Shown piece by piece: positions 1-12,843 of a stretch of 64,000 bases of DNA. The first letter of the stretch is position 1; each line of letters starts with the position of its first letter. The stretch covers positions 2,542,001 through 2,606,000 of the forward strand of contig JAGUCH010000003.1 in the NCBI GenBank assembly GCA_019096065.1, written 5' to 3'. This DNA is from Paracyclopina nana. Its lineage: Eukaryota; Arthropoda; Copepoda; Cyclopoida; Cyclopettidae. Below the pieces are notes generated by a model. It had not been told where the DNA came from and searched no databases. It saw only the letters and a list, made by a program, of their open reading frames with translations. A program made the translations under genes and the position numbers.

Positions 1-348
1 AGTTAGCTATCTGAGTAAAATTGGCACCCTATGATAATAGTTTTTTATAATTATTAGTTGCTACTATTGAACCACGAGCCACCTGGCAGTTATTTTTAAG
101 AGACAGAGGGGCTGTAATTTATCGCTGCTAATTATCAATTTCAGTGTGCCAAAATGTGCCCGTATCTATTGCATCACTTTTAGCAGAAGGAAAAGTTGCG
201 CTATTTCTTACACTGATGCCCACAACTTGAACGACGAACAACACAAATTGGTCTGCTACAATATATAACACATATGCCTGAGTTTGACCTAATAATAAAT
301 GCCTCACACTATGAAGCCTTTTTTACCTGTGATATTAGCGTTTATTTT
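1..348. other. Left flank, no gene seen
   Basis: I see no coding signal here. An AATAAA on the minus strand (341-346) lies immediately after the stop of the LRR/FN3 gene and is probably its poly(A) signal. The rest is AT-rich and unremarkable. Confidence 0.5.
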
Positions 349-3300
349 TCAAAATCTCAACTCATCCAAACTTTTGCCTCCGCCTCCGCCGCCGTGACTG
401 TGATGTAGGTCATAAAATTGCGATGAATAGGGGCTCCAAGTGAGCATTTTGGTCATGTGGTGGTGGTGATCTTCGTGGTGAACATGATGATGGTGAAAAT
501 TGGGGGGTGGCAGCAGCATCTTGGCTTTAATCATTTTTTTCAGCTTCACAGGTCTCATATCGATGGCCTTGGTGGCCATCGGACTTTCTCTCCTGGTTCT
601 GCCCAAAGTCTGGGCATAATCATGGATAGGTGGCTCCAGTGACATGAAATGTTTATTATTGTGGTAAACCTCTTGATGATGGTGCAGATGAGCATGTGGG
701 CAAAAGTCCACGTGGTGGTGGTGGTGATAGGGTCTCTTGTACATTTGATAGTGAGCAATTGTGTGATAGGACCCAGGGCCATACATTTCTGGAGGATGGA
801 CCTTTTTGTAGAGGTGGTTGTGGGGCAATGTGCTGTATTGCTCAGTTGGCTGACTAGAAGAAGGCCAAGGTGGGTACAGCACATTGGGCCTCCTTAGATA
901 ATCTTGGGCCTCAGCAAACTTGTCTGCCTTGGCTACTTCCTTTTTGTCACTGGGCTTCAGAGATGACTTGCTAGGCTTGGCTTTTTGCTGTTGCTCATGT
1001 TCATTAGTGGACCCATTATTGAGGCAGGCCTTCCAAAACCTGAGATTTTTGCCAGTATTATCCTCACTAGTGTGGCTATTATTGTTATTTGTGTCCTTAG
1101 GAGCTGACTGAGTTGAGTATCTCTCAGCAAATTTGGAAGGCTTTTTTCTAATGCTGCTGCTCAGCTCCTCCTCAGTCTCTTTGTTGGACTCCTCAGTGTT
1201 GAGCACTTGCAGCTCAGGCTCAAATGTAGTGGCTATTGAGGTAGACATGGAAATTGACCTAGCACTTGGAGTTCTTTTGAGCACCTCTACAGGTGTCTCT
1301 TCCACCACCATTTCTGGCTTGAGTTGCGCTCTGAATTTTGGGTTAGTTTCATAACTGTCTAGATTCTGGTTAGCATCCCCACTATTTGATTGGGACTTTT
1401 CCACATCTTGCTTACCTCCTGCATCTGGCTTTTTCTGGCAAGATTTGAGGATAAAAAAGCAGCAGAGCAGGGCAATGATGGCTGAGAGAATTGCTGAGAC
1501 AATAGAAGCAATGGCCACCTCAGTTGTGGGAAAAGATGAGGTGATGAAGTCAGCTTTAGGCTTCAAAGTCTTGACTTCTTTGCAATTGTCTGCACCTTTG
1601 GGCACCTGAGAGTTTTCCAAGGTGTCAAAGCAAACAATATATGCTGAATCTGGCGTCAAATTGGGCAGAGTATAGAACCTGCTGGCATCTGATTTGGACC
1701 CCTCTATCAGGGTTTTGTTGAAGTCCTCTAGCACAAAGAGCTGAGTGGCATTTTCGGAGCCAAATTCTCTGATGGAGATTTGTCTTATCACAGATATAAG
1801 GTCATTATTATTTTCAGAATTCCTGTTTTTGGCAGCTGTTGTTGGGGGCATGTGAGGTGATGCCACGGCGATTTGCCAAGCCAGTGTCAGTGAGTTTTCG
1901 CTGGGCACAATGCTCAGGTTTTTAGTGGACACCCAGCTGCTCGAGTCCTGATGAGGTTCTGGCTGAGCTATGGAGGTTGTCACTTCAGAGCAGAGGCCTC
2001 TGTGCACATAGTAAATTGTGGAGTGCTCCACAACAGCCAGGCAAACTTCGTAGTAACTTTGAGGGCTGAGAGCTCCAATGAGCCCGGTTAGGTTTTCAGT
2101 TTTGGGCGACCAGTTGGGGTTGGCTTCCAAGTGAGCCTTCAAGTTATGCCTCGTCTGATAGAATTCATCTTCGCCGCTGCCAATTCTGCGATAGATGATT
2201 CCCCAATCATAATCAGTGTAGTAATAGTCCAATTTGACTTCCCATGCTACCTCCACTGATTCCTCATTTAAAATCTTCACCTGGTGTAGATTTAGGCTGG
2301 AAAATGTCTGCGGTGGAAAATGAGGCTCATCCTTTTGGGACAACCTGTAGAATCTTGGTGGTCTTTGATCACTGCTCGGCAGGAGCTCACATAAGTCTTC
2401 AGCTGCAGGAGGATGAAATTAACAGTGGGTAAGTATCAATCAGAATTTCAATGCATGACAACGTAAAACACTATAACGCGTTGAAGTCTTTTCATGGGCT
2501 ATTAAAATACCTGACAAAGAAGTGAGCGGAATTTCACGTGCACTATACGGAGTGGCACATTTGGGTAGCTTCACACTTGCCACGTTGCTCCTGGCAAATC
2601 CCCAAAGCCATCGAGCATGACAATCGCACTGCAGAGGGTTCCCCTCAAATTGGAGCATTTTCAGGCGGAGAGATTCATCTGTCAAAATCAAAGTTCTTAG
2701 GCCAGTGTGGTCCAAATTGAGCCATTCCAACTCTTCCATTTCAGAGAATGAGCCCTCGGGCAGCTCTGCAAATGATCAGGGCGTAATGACTAATGCAGAT
2801 AAATGAATGCCTTAATAGAAAAATGGGCACGTGCAAAGCCGCACTTCCAGTGTTTTTTCTCCCAGACAAGATTGATTATTCCCTACCCTTGATTGGATTA
2901 TGTGAGAGATCCAAGTGGCGCAATCTGGGGAATGATCTGCCTTGAAATTGCATGGGGAGCCCAGTCATTCGGTTGTCTGACAGCTCCAGCCTCTCTAAAG
3001 TGTCTGTCAAGGGCTCCAAGTTGAAGGAAAGTAGGCTCAATTTGGGTGATTGGCCCGAGGAGTTCTCATCTTCGTCAGCTTCGCCCTCTTTTGTCCATCC
3101 CAATCTGCAATGAGTAGCAGCTCAACTTGAAACCCGCGACCGCAAACTCGAGGAAATGATTTCATCATCGAGCTACTTTTAAAGCAAGATATCCCGCTCG
3201 CATTTCTTTGTTCGAGAAAATTGAGCGTGAAATCGAAGCATTTTAAAATTGAGCGCAAGGAATCGAAAATGCCATCAATGTTGGTCATTTGACATTTAGC

Positions 3301-3879
3301 TCTGTCCTACCAAGCATTTGCATGGTAGAAGTTATGCTGAGGAAATATCATCACATACCTGTTTCCATTCAGCTTGAGCGTTGCTAATGCGTTTAAACTG
3401 TTAAACGAGGATCCTGGAGGAAGTGCGAAAATCTTGTTATGGCTCAAGTCTAAGTGGCGCAACTTTCCGAGCTTCAGGACGACCTCAGGGACTTGCACCA
3501 AGTCATTCCATGACAAATCTATCGATTCCAAGTGGTCGTGAAAACCATTTAAAGAGCTCTCGCCGAGCCCAGCAAGGCCACTGTCCACTATTTTGATTTC
3601 AATTATGCTCCGCACATCTTGGCCTTCTTTCGTGATTAGCGGCTCTGTCAGCGCGTTGAAATCTCCACTCCTGAGAATATCAATGCGTTGCACTGATGTC
3701 AAATCCAGCTGATTGAGGGCATCTTTGATCGACTCAAAGGGTACAGCTACGCATCGCAAGGTGGCCACCCGTGGATCTATGGCGCATTGTTGCTGATTGA
3801 CTGGTTGATCCAATGGCTCTTCTTGGCATTTTGACACGAGCACAAAGTAGCTCAGAAGGCTGAGCAGAATTGCACCCAT
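349..3879 (-). CDS. LRR and fibronectin-III single-pass transmembrane receptor-like protein
   Basis: Four coding exons read on the minus strand: 3879-3359, 3104-2887, 2765-2511 and 2402-349. All junctions are GT-AG and in frame, giving about 1015 aa. The chosen ATG is followed by a signal peptide (ILLSLLSYFVLVSKC). Leucine-rich repeats follow (for example LRHLDLSHNKIFALP and LERLELSDNRMTGLP, about residues 100-270), then an LRR C-terminal cap (GNPLQCDCHARWLWGF). Two fibronectin-III-like domains lie at about 365-470 and 490-605. One membrane segment is at about 625-650 (IVSAILSAIIALLCCFFIL), and the cytoplasmic tail of about 360 aa is rich in Ser, Lys and His. Family knowledge: such proteins act as neuronal adhesion molecules or receptors at the cell surface. 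The exact orthologue is not recognised. An acceptor at 3910 just upstream of the start implies a further 5' non-coding exon. Confidence 0.85.
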
Positions 3880-3909
3880 TTTGAAAGCTGCACGTACATC
3901 TAAAACTAC

Positions 3910-6900
3910 CTGCAGTGAAAAACAAAAAATATTTAAACCCACTTTGCCCCTTCCGGCCATAATAGTACTATTGACCATAATCATGAGGCGTAATGATTAT
4001 TATATGTGTATGCGTGCATGAAATTCTCGTGATTACACGTGGTATATGTGAAAAAGGTGATAGAAGTGGGCGGTAGATCCACGTGACTGACACCTTTCCG
4101 TCATGCGCGTTTTCTACTTGAATTCACACTTTCCATTGCTGCTCATTGTGTCAAAGTTTCCAAGACTGATCTGCAGTAAAAACAATGACATCATGATCAA
4201 CGGGAAATTGTGTAAGCCTCGCGTTTTGGGATTTACACCTGTGCGCACTATTTCTGTCTTTTGAAATGCGTCTGTTTGGACAGTACAATTTGGGTGAATG
4301 ATAAAAGCCACTCACGAATTCCTGATGAAAGTTCAGCTTTGCAGCACTTTTCTTGGCTAATAAAACAGCGGGAGAGATGAGAAATGCATTTAGGGGAGAC
4401 CCCCCAGATGTAAAAATAGCTACTTATTGTACTTTTTCATGCGCGAAAGAAACTCATAAACGTGACAATAATGAAGGGTCACCCACATGATATTGTGAAT
4501 CGAGGTGGCCCCGGTCATCTGTGGTACAAAATTGAGCCGAGGGCTCGTGCAAATTATTTTTTGGTCATGTTGGGTGTGTGCACAATGAAACCTAGATATC
4601 TTCCACTTCAAGGGTGTTATTTCTAATACCTTAACTGCGTACCATTTGACCATCTCCTAAAATCTCTTTTTTCGAAAATCATACTTTTTATTGAGCTTCG
4701 AGTCAAAGATGCCGCGGATGCAGTAAAAAATGCATGAGCCATGCAAAATACGGGGAAAAATAATAATAATTACGTTTATTATTAATAGTATATATGGGGA
4801 AAACGCGGCGGCCATCATGCAAGCGCCCAATTAAAATTTCATAAGAACGGAACTCAATTGAGAGGAAGACAATGAAAATCTCTTTTGTAAACACACGGAT
4901 GAAGGATAAAAAAAGAACAGTATTATTATTATTAGCCATAATTTCTCCTGACAAATTGAATTTTAACCATGTAATATGCTTGCAGGTGTACTATGTGAGC
5001 TGGCCTTTTCTAAGAAATTCTAAATAATTATGTGTCTACGAATGGGGGCCATTTTTTACTGCCTTTGGGTGGGTGGACGGGTGAAATGATGATGAAGCAA
5101 AAAAGCCGGAAATGCAAATCAGCCAAAAACCTACATTAAACAGGCCACGCAAAAACGGTGACATGTCGAAAAAGAAATATGAAAGGAAACCTTGATGGAA
5201 AATGCCTTCCGTTCATGAGACAGATTTTTTAAAAAGCATAAAAACATTATTTGAATTGAGGCGCAAAAAAAGAAACAAGACAAATTACCGCTTGTCATTT
5301 ACAGTAGCTCCAGGCTAATTGCAATTAATGTCGTGCCTGGAAATCCATTTTACTGCGGTCAAGCCATTTGTGTAATTTAGCGAGATATAGATGACCAATG
5401 TATATATACCTACTATATTCTAAAACTATATCTCGGCAATAAAGCATACTTTAAATTGACCTGCGGCCGTGGGAACTCTTGGAGACCAAAATGTCAATGT
5501 TTCACCGAGGTCTTTTTTCTCCTTTTATTGCCGGCCCGGTTCATCTGCACTTAGTAGCATACTGTAAAGAGTGAGCGCTAAAGAATGCCTCTCACCACTT
5601 CACATTCAACCGTGTACTTTTTGGTTTGGCTTCTCAACCTTGCAAAATCTAATTAGTGCCATTATTTGGCTGAAATGTCAAACCAAATGTAAGGCCGGGC
5701 TCATCTAGTAATTAGAAGAAAAAATCACTCGCGCGTTATTTCGAGTGGCGGCATCTCGAAAAAAAATAGAAAATCAGAGAGAGGCCTTGGAACAAATGAT
5801 GCGCGTTTGATTTGGGGAAAATGGATGTAAATTTCGGAGAGTGTGAAGGGCAAAAAGAGTGATTGGCGCTTTGTTTGGCACGAAGATGCAGGCCACCACC
5901 ACCGAAATCCCGCTCGCATGGACGATTAGACTTGAAGCCAACCAAAAATCAATTCATGGGTATGTCAAATCGTGCCTAAAATGTCGGCGCTGAGCAAAAA
6001 TGACAGGTTTTCTTTCCAGTTTCCGCTAGCGCGTTTCTAAATCGCCTCCAACCCAAAAAAGACACATACACATGTGTAACAAAATTATCACTAGCTATAT
6101 CATCAAGGGAGCGTGAGCTCATGTCAAATTGAGGTAAGAATGACGATCATTGAGCTCCCTAGCTTTTTCGCCCATAAAATAGACGCGTCCCGAAATTCCG
6201 CGCAAGGACATGTCAGTTTTAATGGTGTCAGATGACCCGGGCCTCATCAGCGTGTACGTACATAATTGCAACATGCATTGAACTCATCACGCACATGATC
6301 GCGTTCAAAGCGGTTGAAGTGTGGTTTATGTGTGTAGTGCGTATATAGCTTGGATGGGGCGGACTTTTCTCGCAATTTCATGAGGAGCAGAAATGGTCGT
6401 TAGGGATTTCCTCTCTCTCGGGTCGTCGTTTTTGTGCCACACTCACTCAGCCGCGGGTATAATGTTAATTTCTCGTCGGGAGAATAACGCGCGTTCATGG
6501 CAGAGAGAAAATTCCAATATGTCCGAATGGAAGCTCGCGCGATTGATGGATTAATTTGTCTCTGTAATTTTGGCCCAAGATGGGATCTTTTTCCTCACCA
6601 CTCATCCATCAAGATTTCCACATTTAAATGCTTATCATTATGTGTAGCCAGTTCATTTACACGAGCCGAGCTATTCCACGCGGCTAATGAGAAATGCCAT
6701 TATGAAGGCACGGAAAACTTGCGTAAGGCAACAGGCCGAATCTTGGAAAGTTCGGAACGAAAGGCAATTTTCGTCCGTCCGTTTTAATCGTTTATGGCAG
6801 TATCTTAGAGGGAAATTCGTGCACGATTAGATGCTATGGGACGCAATCGGGAAACTTCGCCACATCCCCAAGTCACGCTTTGTTTTTTGATGCATCAAGG

Positions 6901-9166
6901 ACTGCGTATCAACAAGTGATTGGCAGCTCGTTAAATATTAATATTTTCACCCCTCTTTAAAGCAAAAGGCATGAATTGTCCGTTTCAATTTGAAGATACG
7001 GGGAAATGTAGCGCGAGAATTGAATGTGCACCGCCAAGGTCTTCTATGGCTAATAATAACCCTAATTTCAAACAATGGACGCGAACCTCCAAAAAGTTTC
7101 CGGAAAAGATGCATAGCTTGCTTAAAAGCTAGGGGTGAAGTTATGAAATAGGCATATCTTCAATTTGAAGCCAAGATTTAGAAAAGCCCAATTTAGATTA
7201 TGGCAGTGCCGCAATAAATCCAAGTGCTAAAAGTCAAAGTTGATACTATATCTTTGAATCGTCGCTCCTGCTCACCACAATGCCGAATTTCCTTTTGCAG
7301 TGACACGACATCGCGCGACGCCCCCTTTGGCTAGCACAAAAAAAGGAGGCATTTTTCATGGTCATTATAAAAATATGAGACAAGCTTGAGAAATTCGTCG
7401 TGAGTCTTCAAAATCGTGAACGCGTGATCGTTCTGCTGGATTTGACATCTATCACTAGCAAAAACACAAGCCATATAATACACGGTCAATGTGGGCCACA
7501 TTTAGAAATGCATTGAAACAATATTAGTACTACATGCCATAACAGCAAGACTTTTGTCTGCACGTCCCATATGTCATTTTTCCCCCGTGTGCAAATTCAA
7601 TTTTACGTATGTGGGCGCGAGCTCAATAATCAAAGATGATTTCATCATCATCATCATCATCTTTTGTATGCTACAATTGAAGGTTAATGTATGCATGCCT
7701 GAACGGATCAATGTGATTTTCGAATTTTGTCATCTCGAAAAAAAGACATTTTGATTATTCTCAAGATTCCTTTTCGCAATTTTTAAAGTCTTGTTTGAAC
7801 TTTAATCTCATAATTTGGTAGCTTCTTACAAAGTTTCATTTTTATTTTTGGATTAATACGCAAAGGCAAGATTTAAATGAATGATTTTTAACTTTCGAAG
7901 AGGATTTTCTTTCTTCAAGATATTGACCGGAAAAATTACTAAAATAAAAACTTAAGACCATGTAGCTATTTTAAGGAGAAATGGCATACTCACCAATGCG
8001 AGTTGTCAAGACTGTGGGGTTCTTCTGCTAATGATAGACTCCAGTAGTAGATTTCTCTTGTAGCGGTAAGTGAACACTAGATACGCTGAGATGCTCAAAA
8101 ATGTAACTGAAGTTTTGGTCGCGCAACTTGCGCGAGCTATGAATTCCTCATGCGCGCTAGCATGTACCAAGTATGAATGGCCCCAAGATTTCCTGCATAT
8201 GAACTAATTCTAGCTACCTGCTCGTCGAACATGAAAACAGATTTGCTTTTCACGCGCGCTAGTGGTAGCAGTTAGACTAATTTCGTTTTCTGCAAAACGC
8301 ATGTCGACTATTTTCAATAATTAAAATCAGTGCTGTCACAAAGGCCTGGAATGAGGAGCTAAAATGAAGATGGATTTTAAGATAAAAATTAGGTTTTTTT
8401 AAGCCTACGTTTTTGGTACTTGGATAAAATATTCGGTTGAAGTTTAACGTGGAATTAAAATCTAGCGACCTGAGATTTTAAGGCTTGGATTTAAATAACT
8501 TACAGATGGAATGCCAATTTCGCTAAAAATTTCGCTTTTCCGTCGCAATACTAACTCTTTCCGCTGCACTGTTGATAATATTCCAACTGCGGCGCGGTGC
8601 GTAACGCTGCGAATTTTACCGATAATATAAAATTGAAATTTTTTCTTTCAGTCAAGATAATTATTTATTTTCTTGTGATGGAAGTGTGATAAAGTCATGA
8701 ATAAGTAGCATTATAGGCGCTCAAAAATCGGGGGTGTAAATAGGTGAGGAAAAAGAGTGGGGCTTCTTACGAGTAACCTAGGCGAAAAGCTCTTGCACAA
8801 AATTGCCAATGTACACACTGCAGCTTATAGCTGCAAATAATACTAACTTTGGCAGCATCAATCACCCAATAAAGAATACAACCTCAAACGTAGTAGTGCT
8901 TTAACATGTATGCCCATCAAGTTGAATAAGGGTGACTAGATACCTATCGCAGTTGGACCAATCTCAATCTCTGCACGCGCATGACGGCTATTGTTTTTTG
9001 ATATAAGGGAAGTAAAGAGAGTCAATCTAAATTAGAGGGAGATCATCATACGCAAACTTGTGTGAGCAAAAGTCCATCATCATCATCGAGGGTGAATCTT
9101 CGTTGAATATTAATGTGATATTTGTAATGGCACGTTTTGTGGTGGGTCATAATCTTACGGGCTTCT
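3910..9166. other. Gene-poor stretch of about 5.2 kb
   Basis: No coding region is convincing. The open frames here (about 60-96 codons) have no domain signature, no splice partners and ordinary AT-rich composition. A possible minus-strand splice donor (GTGAGT) at about 7993 could mark a 5' non-coding exon of the LRR/FN3 gene. A short (TCA)n/(ATC)n run occurs near 7640-7662 and again near 9075. It may hold promoter or enhancer DNA for the receptor gene, but this is inference. Confidence 0.4.
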
Positions 9167-10186
9167 TCAGAGTTTGCACATGCAGAACACAAGGGGTATA
9201 AAAGCACCTATGGCGACAAAAATTGGCAACATGGCAGAAGATTCATCATTCTCATAAGGATCCCTGACCCTTGGGCCACTGGGGTTGCGATTTTTGCCCA
9301 AAGAATCTTTGGAGTCTTCTGTAATAGCTTCTTCTTCAATCTCAGTGGGTAACGCAGGCAACTGAGGCCAATCTGAAATAAGTTTGATAAGGACAATGTT
9401 GAAGTTTGTTTCCAAGAAGCACCTACCGTTTAGGGATCCTTTGATGACAATGATTGCATTCACCTTCGGATTATCCCTGTAGCTCTGAAATAATGCGTAA
9501 AATCATGAATTTTCTATGCATACCATACATCTTTTATTAAAAATAACGCACCTTGATGAACTCGACTCTTATTTTTCCAGCGCTAATCTCACTTTCGTCA
9601 CCTTCGTACAAAATCTTGCGATCTTTCACCTCAAACTCTATGTACTCGTCGTGTGCAACACCCCGACCGACTCGCTCAAAAACGTCCAAGTCTGAAGCTA
9701 TTGTCAAGTCTCCGTTGAGAACTACGTCAAACACCTTCATGTTTGGAGCATTGAAGTAAACCTCGCTGAACTTGAGGACAAGCAAGTAGCGGCCATCTTC
9801 TGGGATGGGAATGTCATAGCCAAATGTGGACGTGTGATATCTTTCAGTCTGGTAGATGATTTGGTCCTTTTCTGGCACGCGGCCGATCAAAAGCTGCTTG
9901 CCGTAATCAGACGCGGTGCCCACTTTGTTGATATCTTTTAAATATTGAATCCCATGGACGTCCAAGTGTGCTTCACCGCCGCAATTGACGGCGTACACCA
10001 CGCGATCTGCCAGGCTACGAAACATTTCCTGTAATGAGTAATTGAAAATCATTCAAAAGTAAACTTTGAGAAGCCTATGCAAACAGAAAAAGCCGGTTTG
10101 CCTTGCATTCTGCTTACTTGTTGAGATCCACAATGGGTGAAACTGATGGCGATCAAAAGCCATAAAACTGGCTGAATTAAAGACAT
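9167..10186 (-). CDS. Malectin, ER carbohydrate-binding membrane protein
   Basis: Four exons on the minus strand: 10186-10118, 10028-9552, 9484-9427 and 9372-9167, all in frame, about 269 aa. It starts with a signal peptide (SLIQPVLWLLIAISF). A malectin domain follows, with hallmarks VVYAVNCGG, YHTSTFGYDIPIPEDGRYLLVLKFSE, KVFDVVLNG and KIRVEFIKV (about residues 30-205). An acidic linker and a C-terminal membrane anchor (MLPIFVAIGAFIPLVFCM) end the protein. Family knowledge: malectin binds Glc2-high-mannose N-glycans in the ER and works with ribophorin I in glycoprotein quality control. Length and topology match the animal family. An upstream in-frame ATG at 10231 exists, but 10186 gives the cleaner signal peptide. 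It is divergent to the next gene (about 650 bp). Confidence 0.93.
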
Positions 10187-10834
10187 TTTAGCGTGGCGTA
10201 GTGCTCTTAGGTGGATTTGCCAACAATGCAATAACCAAAAAGATTACTTCGAAGGTGAAGTTGTGGCTTTCCCTTCAATTGCTTCGTTGCTGAGGTAAAC
10301 ATGGAACGAGTACGAAATCTAGATCGAAAATCTAAGACGAGCAAAATGTTAGCAATGGATGAATGAGCAAATTAATCTAAAAAATTTCGAGTATCAATAA
10401 ACAAATACTTTACAAAGCTATTTCTTTTTTTAGCATACCATTGTTTGAGCTTATTTCTATAATATGCTTGAATGTTGAGTTTGGTTGTAGCAGAAAGTGC
10501 CTAAAATATCGCACAACAGTTTAGCAATATTTGTTTAGCGGAAAATTCCCTGCTCAGTTTAAGGCAAAGCAAAAAGTGGGCATTGCTCGTGTATGTTGAA
10601 AGTCAGCGTCAAAATATAGTGCTACTGAAAAATTCGGCCCTCACATAATAACCATAATAGTTTTTACATGAGCTTGTTACATTGCGATTCCATTCTAGTG
10701 TTGCTGATTATGCACTAGTGGATCGAGTAAGCACTTCATCATTTCATGTAAACATTGCCAAGTAAATACTGAAATTGTAAATTAGTGAAATTTTAAGCTA
10801 CACGTTGATTTTAGGAAAACACTTAGCTCCTAAA
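10187..10834. promoter_or_regulatory. Divergent intergenic region between malectin and PANTS-like gene
   Basis: The 648 bp lie between two divergently transcribed starts, so both promoters are probably here. No TATA or other motif stands out. Near the right end a 3' splice acceptor-like TTGATTTTAG (10805-10814) precedes the PANTS-like ATG by 20 bases. Confidence 0.4.
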
Positions 10835-11542
10835 ATGCCTGAACAATCTCAGCACCAGCCAAAGCTTGGTGGTAACTCAAGGTTTTATATGCATGAAAAT
10901 GTAGTGAAATTGACACACATACCTAAGCAATGGATGGTAATGTTGGAACTTTTTTCACTGAAAATATCAACTATCATTTATTTTTTAGTTGCGAAGCTGC
11001 GAATGCTACAAGGACGAGTATAAAGGTTGCAAAAGTATCAAAGGAAGATTCTACCAAATGTATAGTACGTTATAGATCTACTTTTGCTTGACTGAGAGGC
11101 TTTTTATAAATAATTGTGTTTCAGTAAATGGTGAATTTTCTGATTGCCAGCCGATGAAAGACAATTATGAAGACTGCACAATCATAGATTTGGGAGTTAG
11201 TGAAAAAGCAGAAGAGGCAGCTGTGAGTTGCGAAAAGAATTTGCTTTTCCCCTTAAAAAAGCTATTACTATTCACTTGTAGATCCGAATTATTGAAAGGG
11301 AAGAGAAAAGAATAGTGGAAAGACTGTCCGGCCATTTTGCTAACGATGTCTGGGAGAAAAGGACAGAGCCCCCTAAGGACTGGAATAAGCCGTTACCACC
11401 TGAACTAGCCAAGAGCTCTGAAAACTCTGTATTTAAATCTTATATGGAAAATCAAGGAGAGCTAGCATTCAATCAAAAGTTGAACGTTATAGGCGCAAAA
11501 ATCGGGACGTCCTTGCCGAATACACCTTGCGTCATTCTTTGA
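10835..11542 (+). CDS. C22orf39/PANTS-like small Cys-rich protein (UPF0545 family)
   Basis: Four exons: 10835-10936, 10989-11064, 11125-11222 and 11282-11542, all GT-AG and in frame, about 178 aa. The recognisable signatures are a twin-Cys segment CECYKDEYKGCKSIKGRFYQ, then DCQPMKDNYEDC, and a C-terminal NDVWEKRTEPPKDWNKPLP. The same order and spacing is known from the C22orf39 (UPF0545, called PANTS in mammals) family, a small conserved animal protein with CX(n)C pairs, reported at synapses in mammals. The tail after that motif is about 45 residues longer than I expect and has no domain. The ATG at 10835 is chosen because a splice acceptor-like site lies 20 bases upstream. Confidence 0.8.
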
Positions 11543-11565
11543 AATTTCCACATTTGCATAGCCTT

Positions 11566-11571
11566 AATAAA
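11566..11571 (+). terminator. Poly(A) signal AATAAA of the PANTS-like gene
   Basis: AATAAA occurs 24 bases after the stop codon, at a normal position for a short 3'UTR. Confidence 0.6.
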
Positions 11572-12843
11572 GCCATCTTTGCGCTGTCAAGTAAATAGTT
11601 CATTTATAAATAAAAATTTTAGGAGCCGAAAGACTGAGGTCAGTATTCAGTCATGTAGCTCTTTTCATGAGGAATAGTGGTCTGTCCTTTTTTACATGGT
11701 TTCCGTTTGCTGTGAGTCTTACGTTTATAAGATCGTTACATTGTTCTACAGATGTCTATATGAGAGCGGAAAGCACATCTTTTTGGGTTTAATGGATGTC
11801 AACTTGAGTGAATTACGATCGCCGTCAAACTCAACATTTTAGTTGAAAGGCCTGCAACAGATGGCGCTAAAAGCATTTGCAGATGTGACGTCATCAAACA
11901 TAAACAAAAAGCTGAAATTTTTTTTGAGAATTCATTGATTTCACTTATTGTTATTCTGATACCTAAGATCCTTGATTAATGGTGATCATTTTGGTACCAT
12001 TTTCGTAAGATTTGGTCAGAATTCAGGTCAATTGGCCCATACATGCTACATATCAGAGATGATCTTGAGCATCGCGCCAATTTTTAGCGGCAGTTTCTTC
12101 CCAGCAGCTTGCACTAAGTAGAATAGACGGATCGAAAATGACCTCTATCTAGGATTTATGGAGCCCACTTAATAGGCATTTTAGTAGATTCTGTTGGAGT
12201 CATTGCTCTATTTGAAAAGTCAATGAACCAAAACACCCAAAATTCAAGCCTCTGGGTCAGAAAACATTGAAAAAATGCCATTTGGAACTAAAGAACAGCT
12301 TTTGAGCTCGAGCTTGCTTTTAAAATCGCCCAAACTTTTGTAAGGAAGTTCTTAATTTGATCAGTGCTGCAGTAGGATTCTGTTGATTAATTGATAAAAA
12401 TGCCAGTTTGACAGCTAATTCAAATTGCCACCTCTGGATCCTATGTTAAGCTCCGCCCTCTAAGTTTTTGCGCGAAAATGTTGCCTTGAGTTTGCACGAG
12501 GGTTGATACGCCCTCTATTTTGCTTTTTTTGTAACTTTTAGCGCTAAATGACGGCGATCGTAATTAACGGAATAATTCGACATCACGAAGGTTCAAGGTT
12601 TAGTGACAAAATTTTCTTCTTGTAGCTACCAGTTTTATCTTTCTTTCATGCGAGTGTTTTTGGCTTTTTTCTCTAATGTATGAGTCATGTTAACAACCAC
12701 TTGATTGTAACTTTGAATCATTGCTTTATTTTGTTTTCGGAATTAATCCGAAATTAAATTTCGACAATTTTTGCGTCAAATTGTAGAGTGGCAAATTCAA
12801 GCGTCATCTTGGATCTTCAGGAATTATTTCACCGTTATTAATC
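11572..12843. other. Intergenic DNA with a spaced 17-bp inverted repeat
   Basis: No coding region. AATTACGATCGCCGTCA at 11812-11828 is repeated as its reverse complement at about 12547-12563, about 740 bp apart, suggesting a degraded short non-autonomous DNA element. An acceptor-like TCTTCAG near 12815-12821 precedes the next gene's ATG. Confidence 0.4.

Noticed and set aside
6497..6787. 96-codon plus-strand frame
   Set aside because: No motif, no splice partners, and average composition for the gene-poor stretch.
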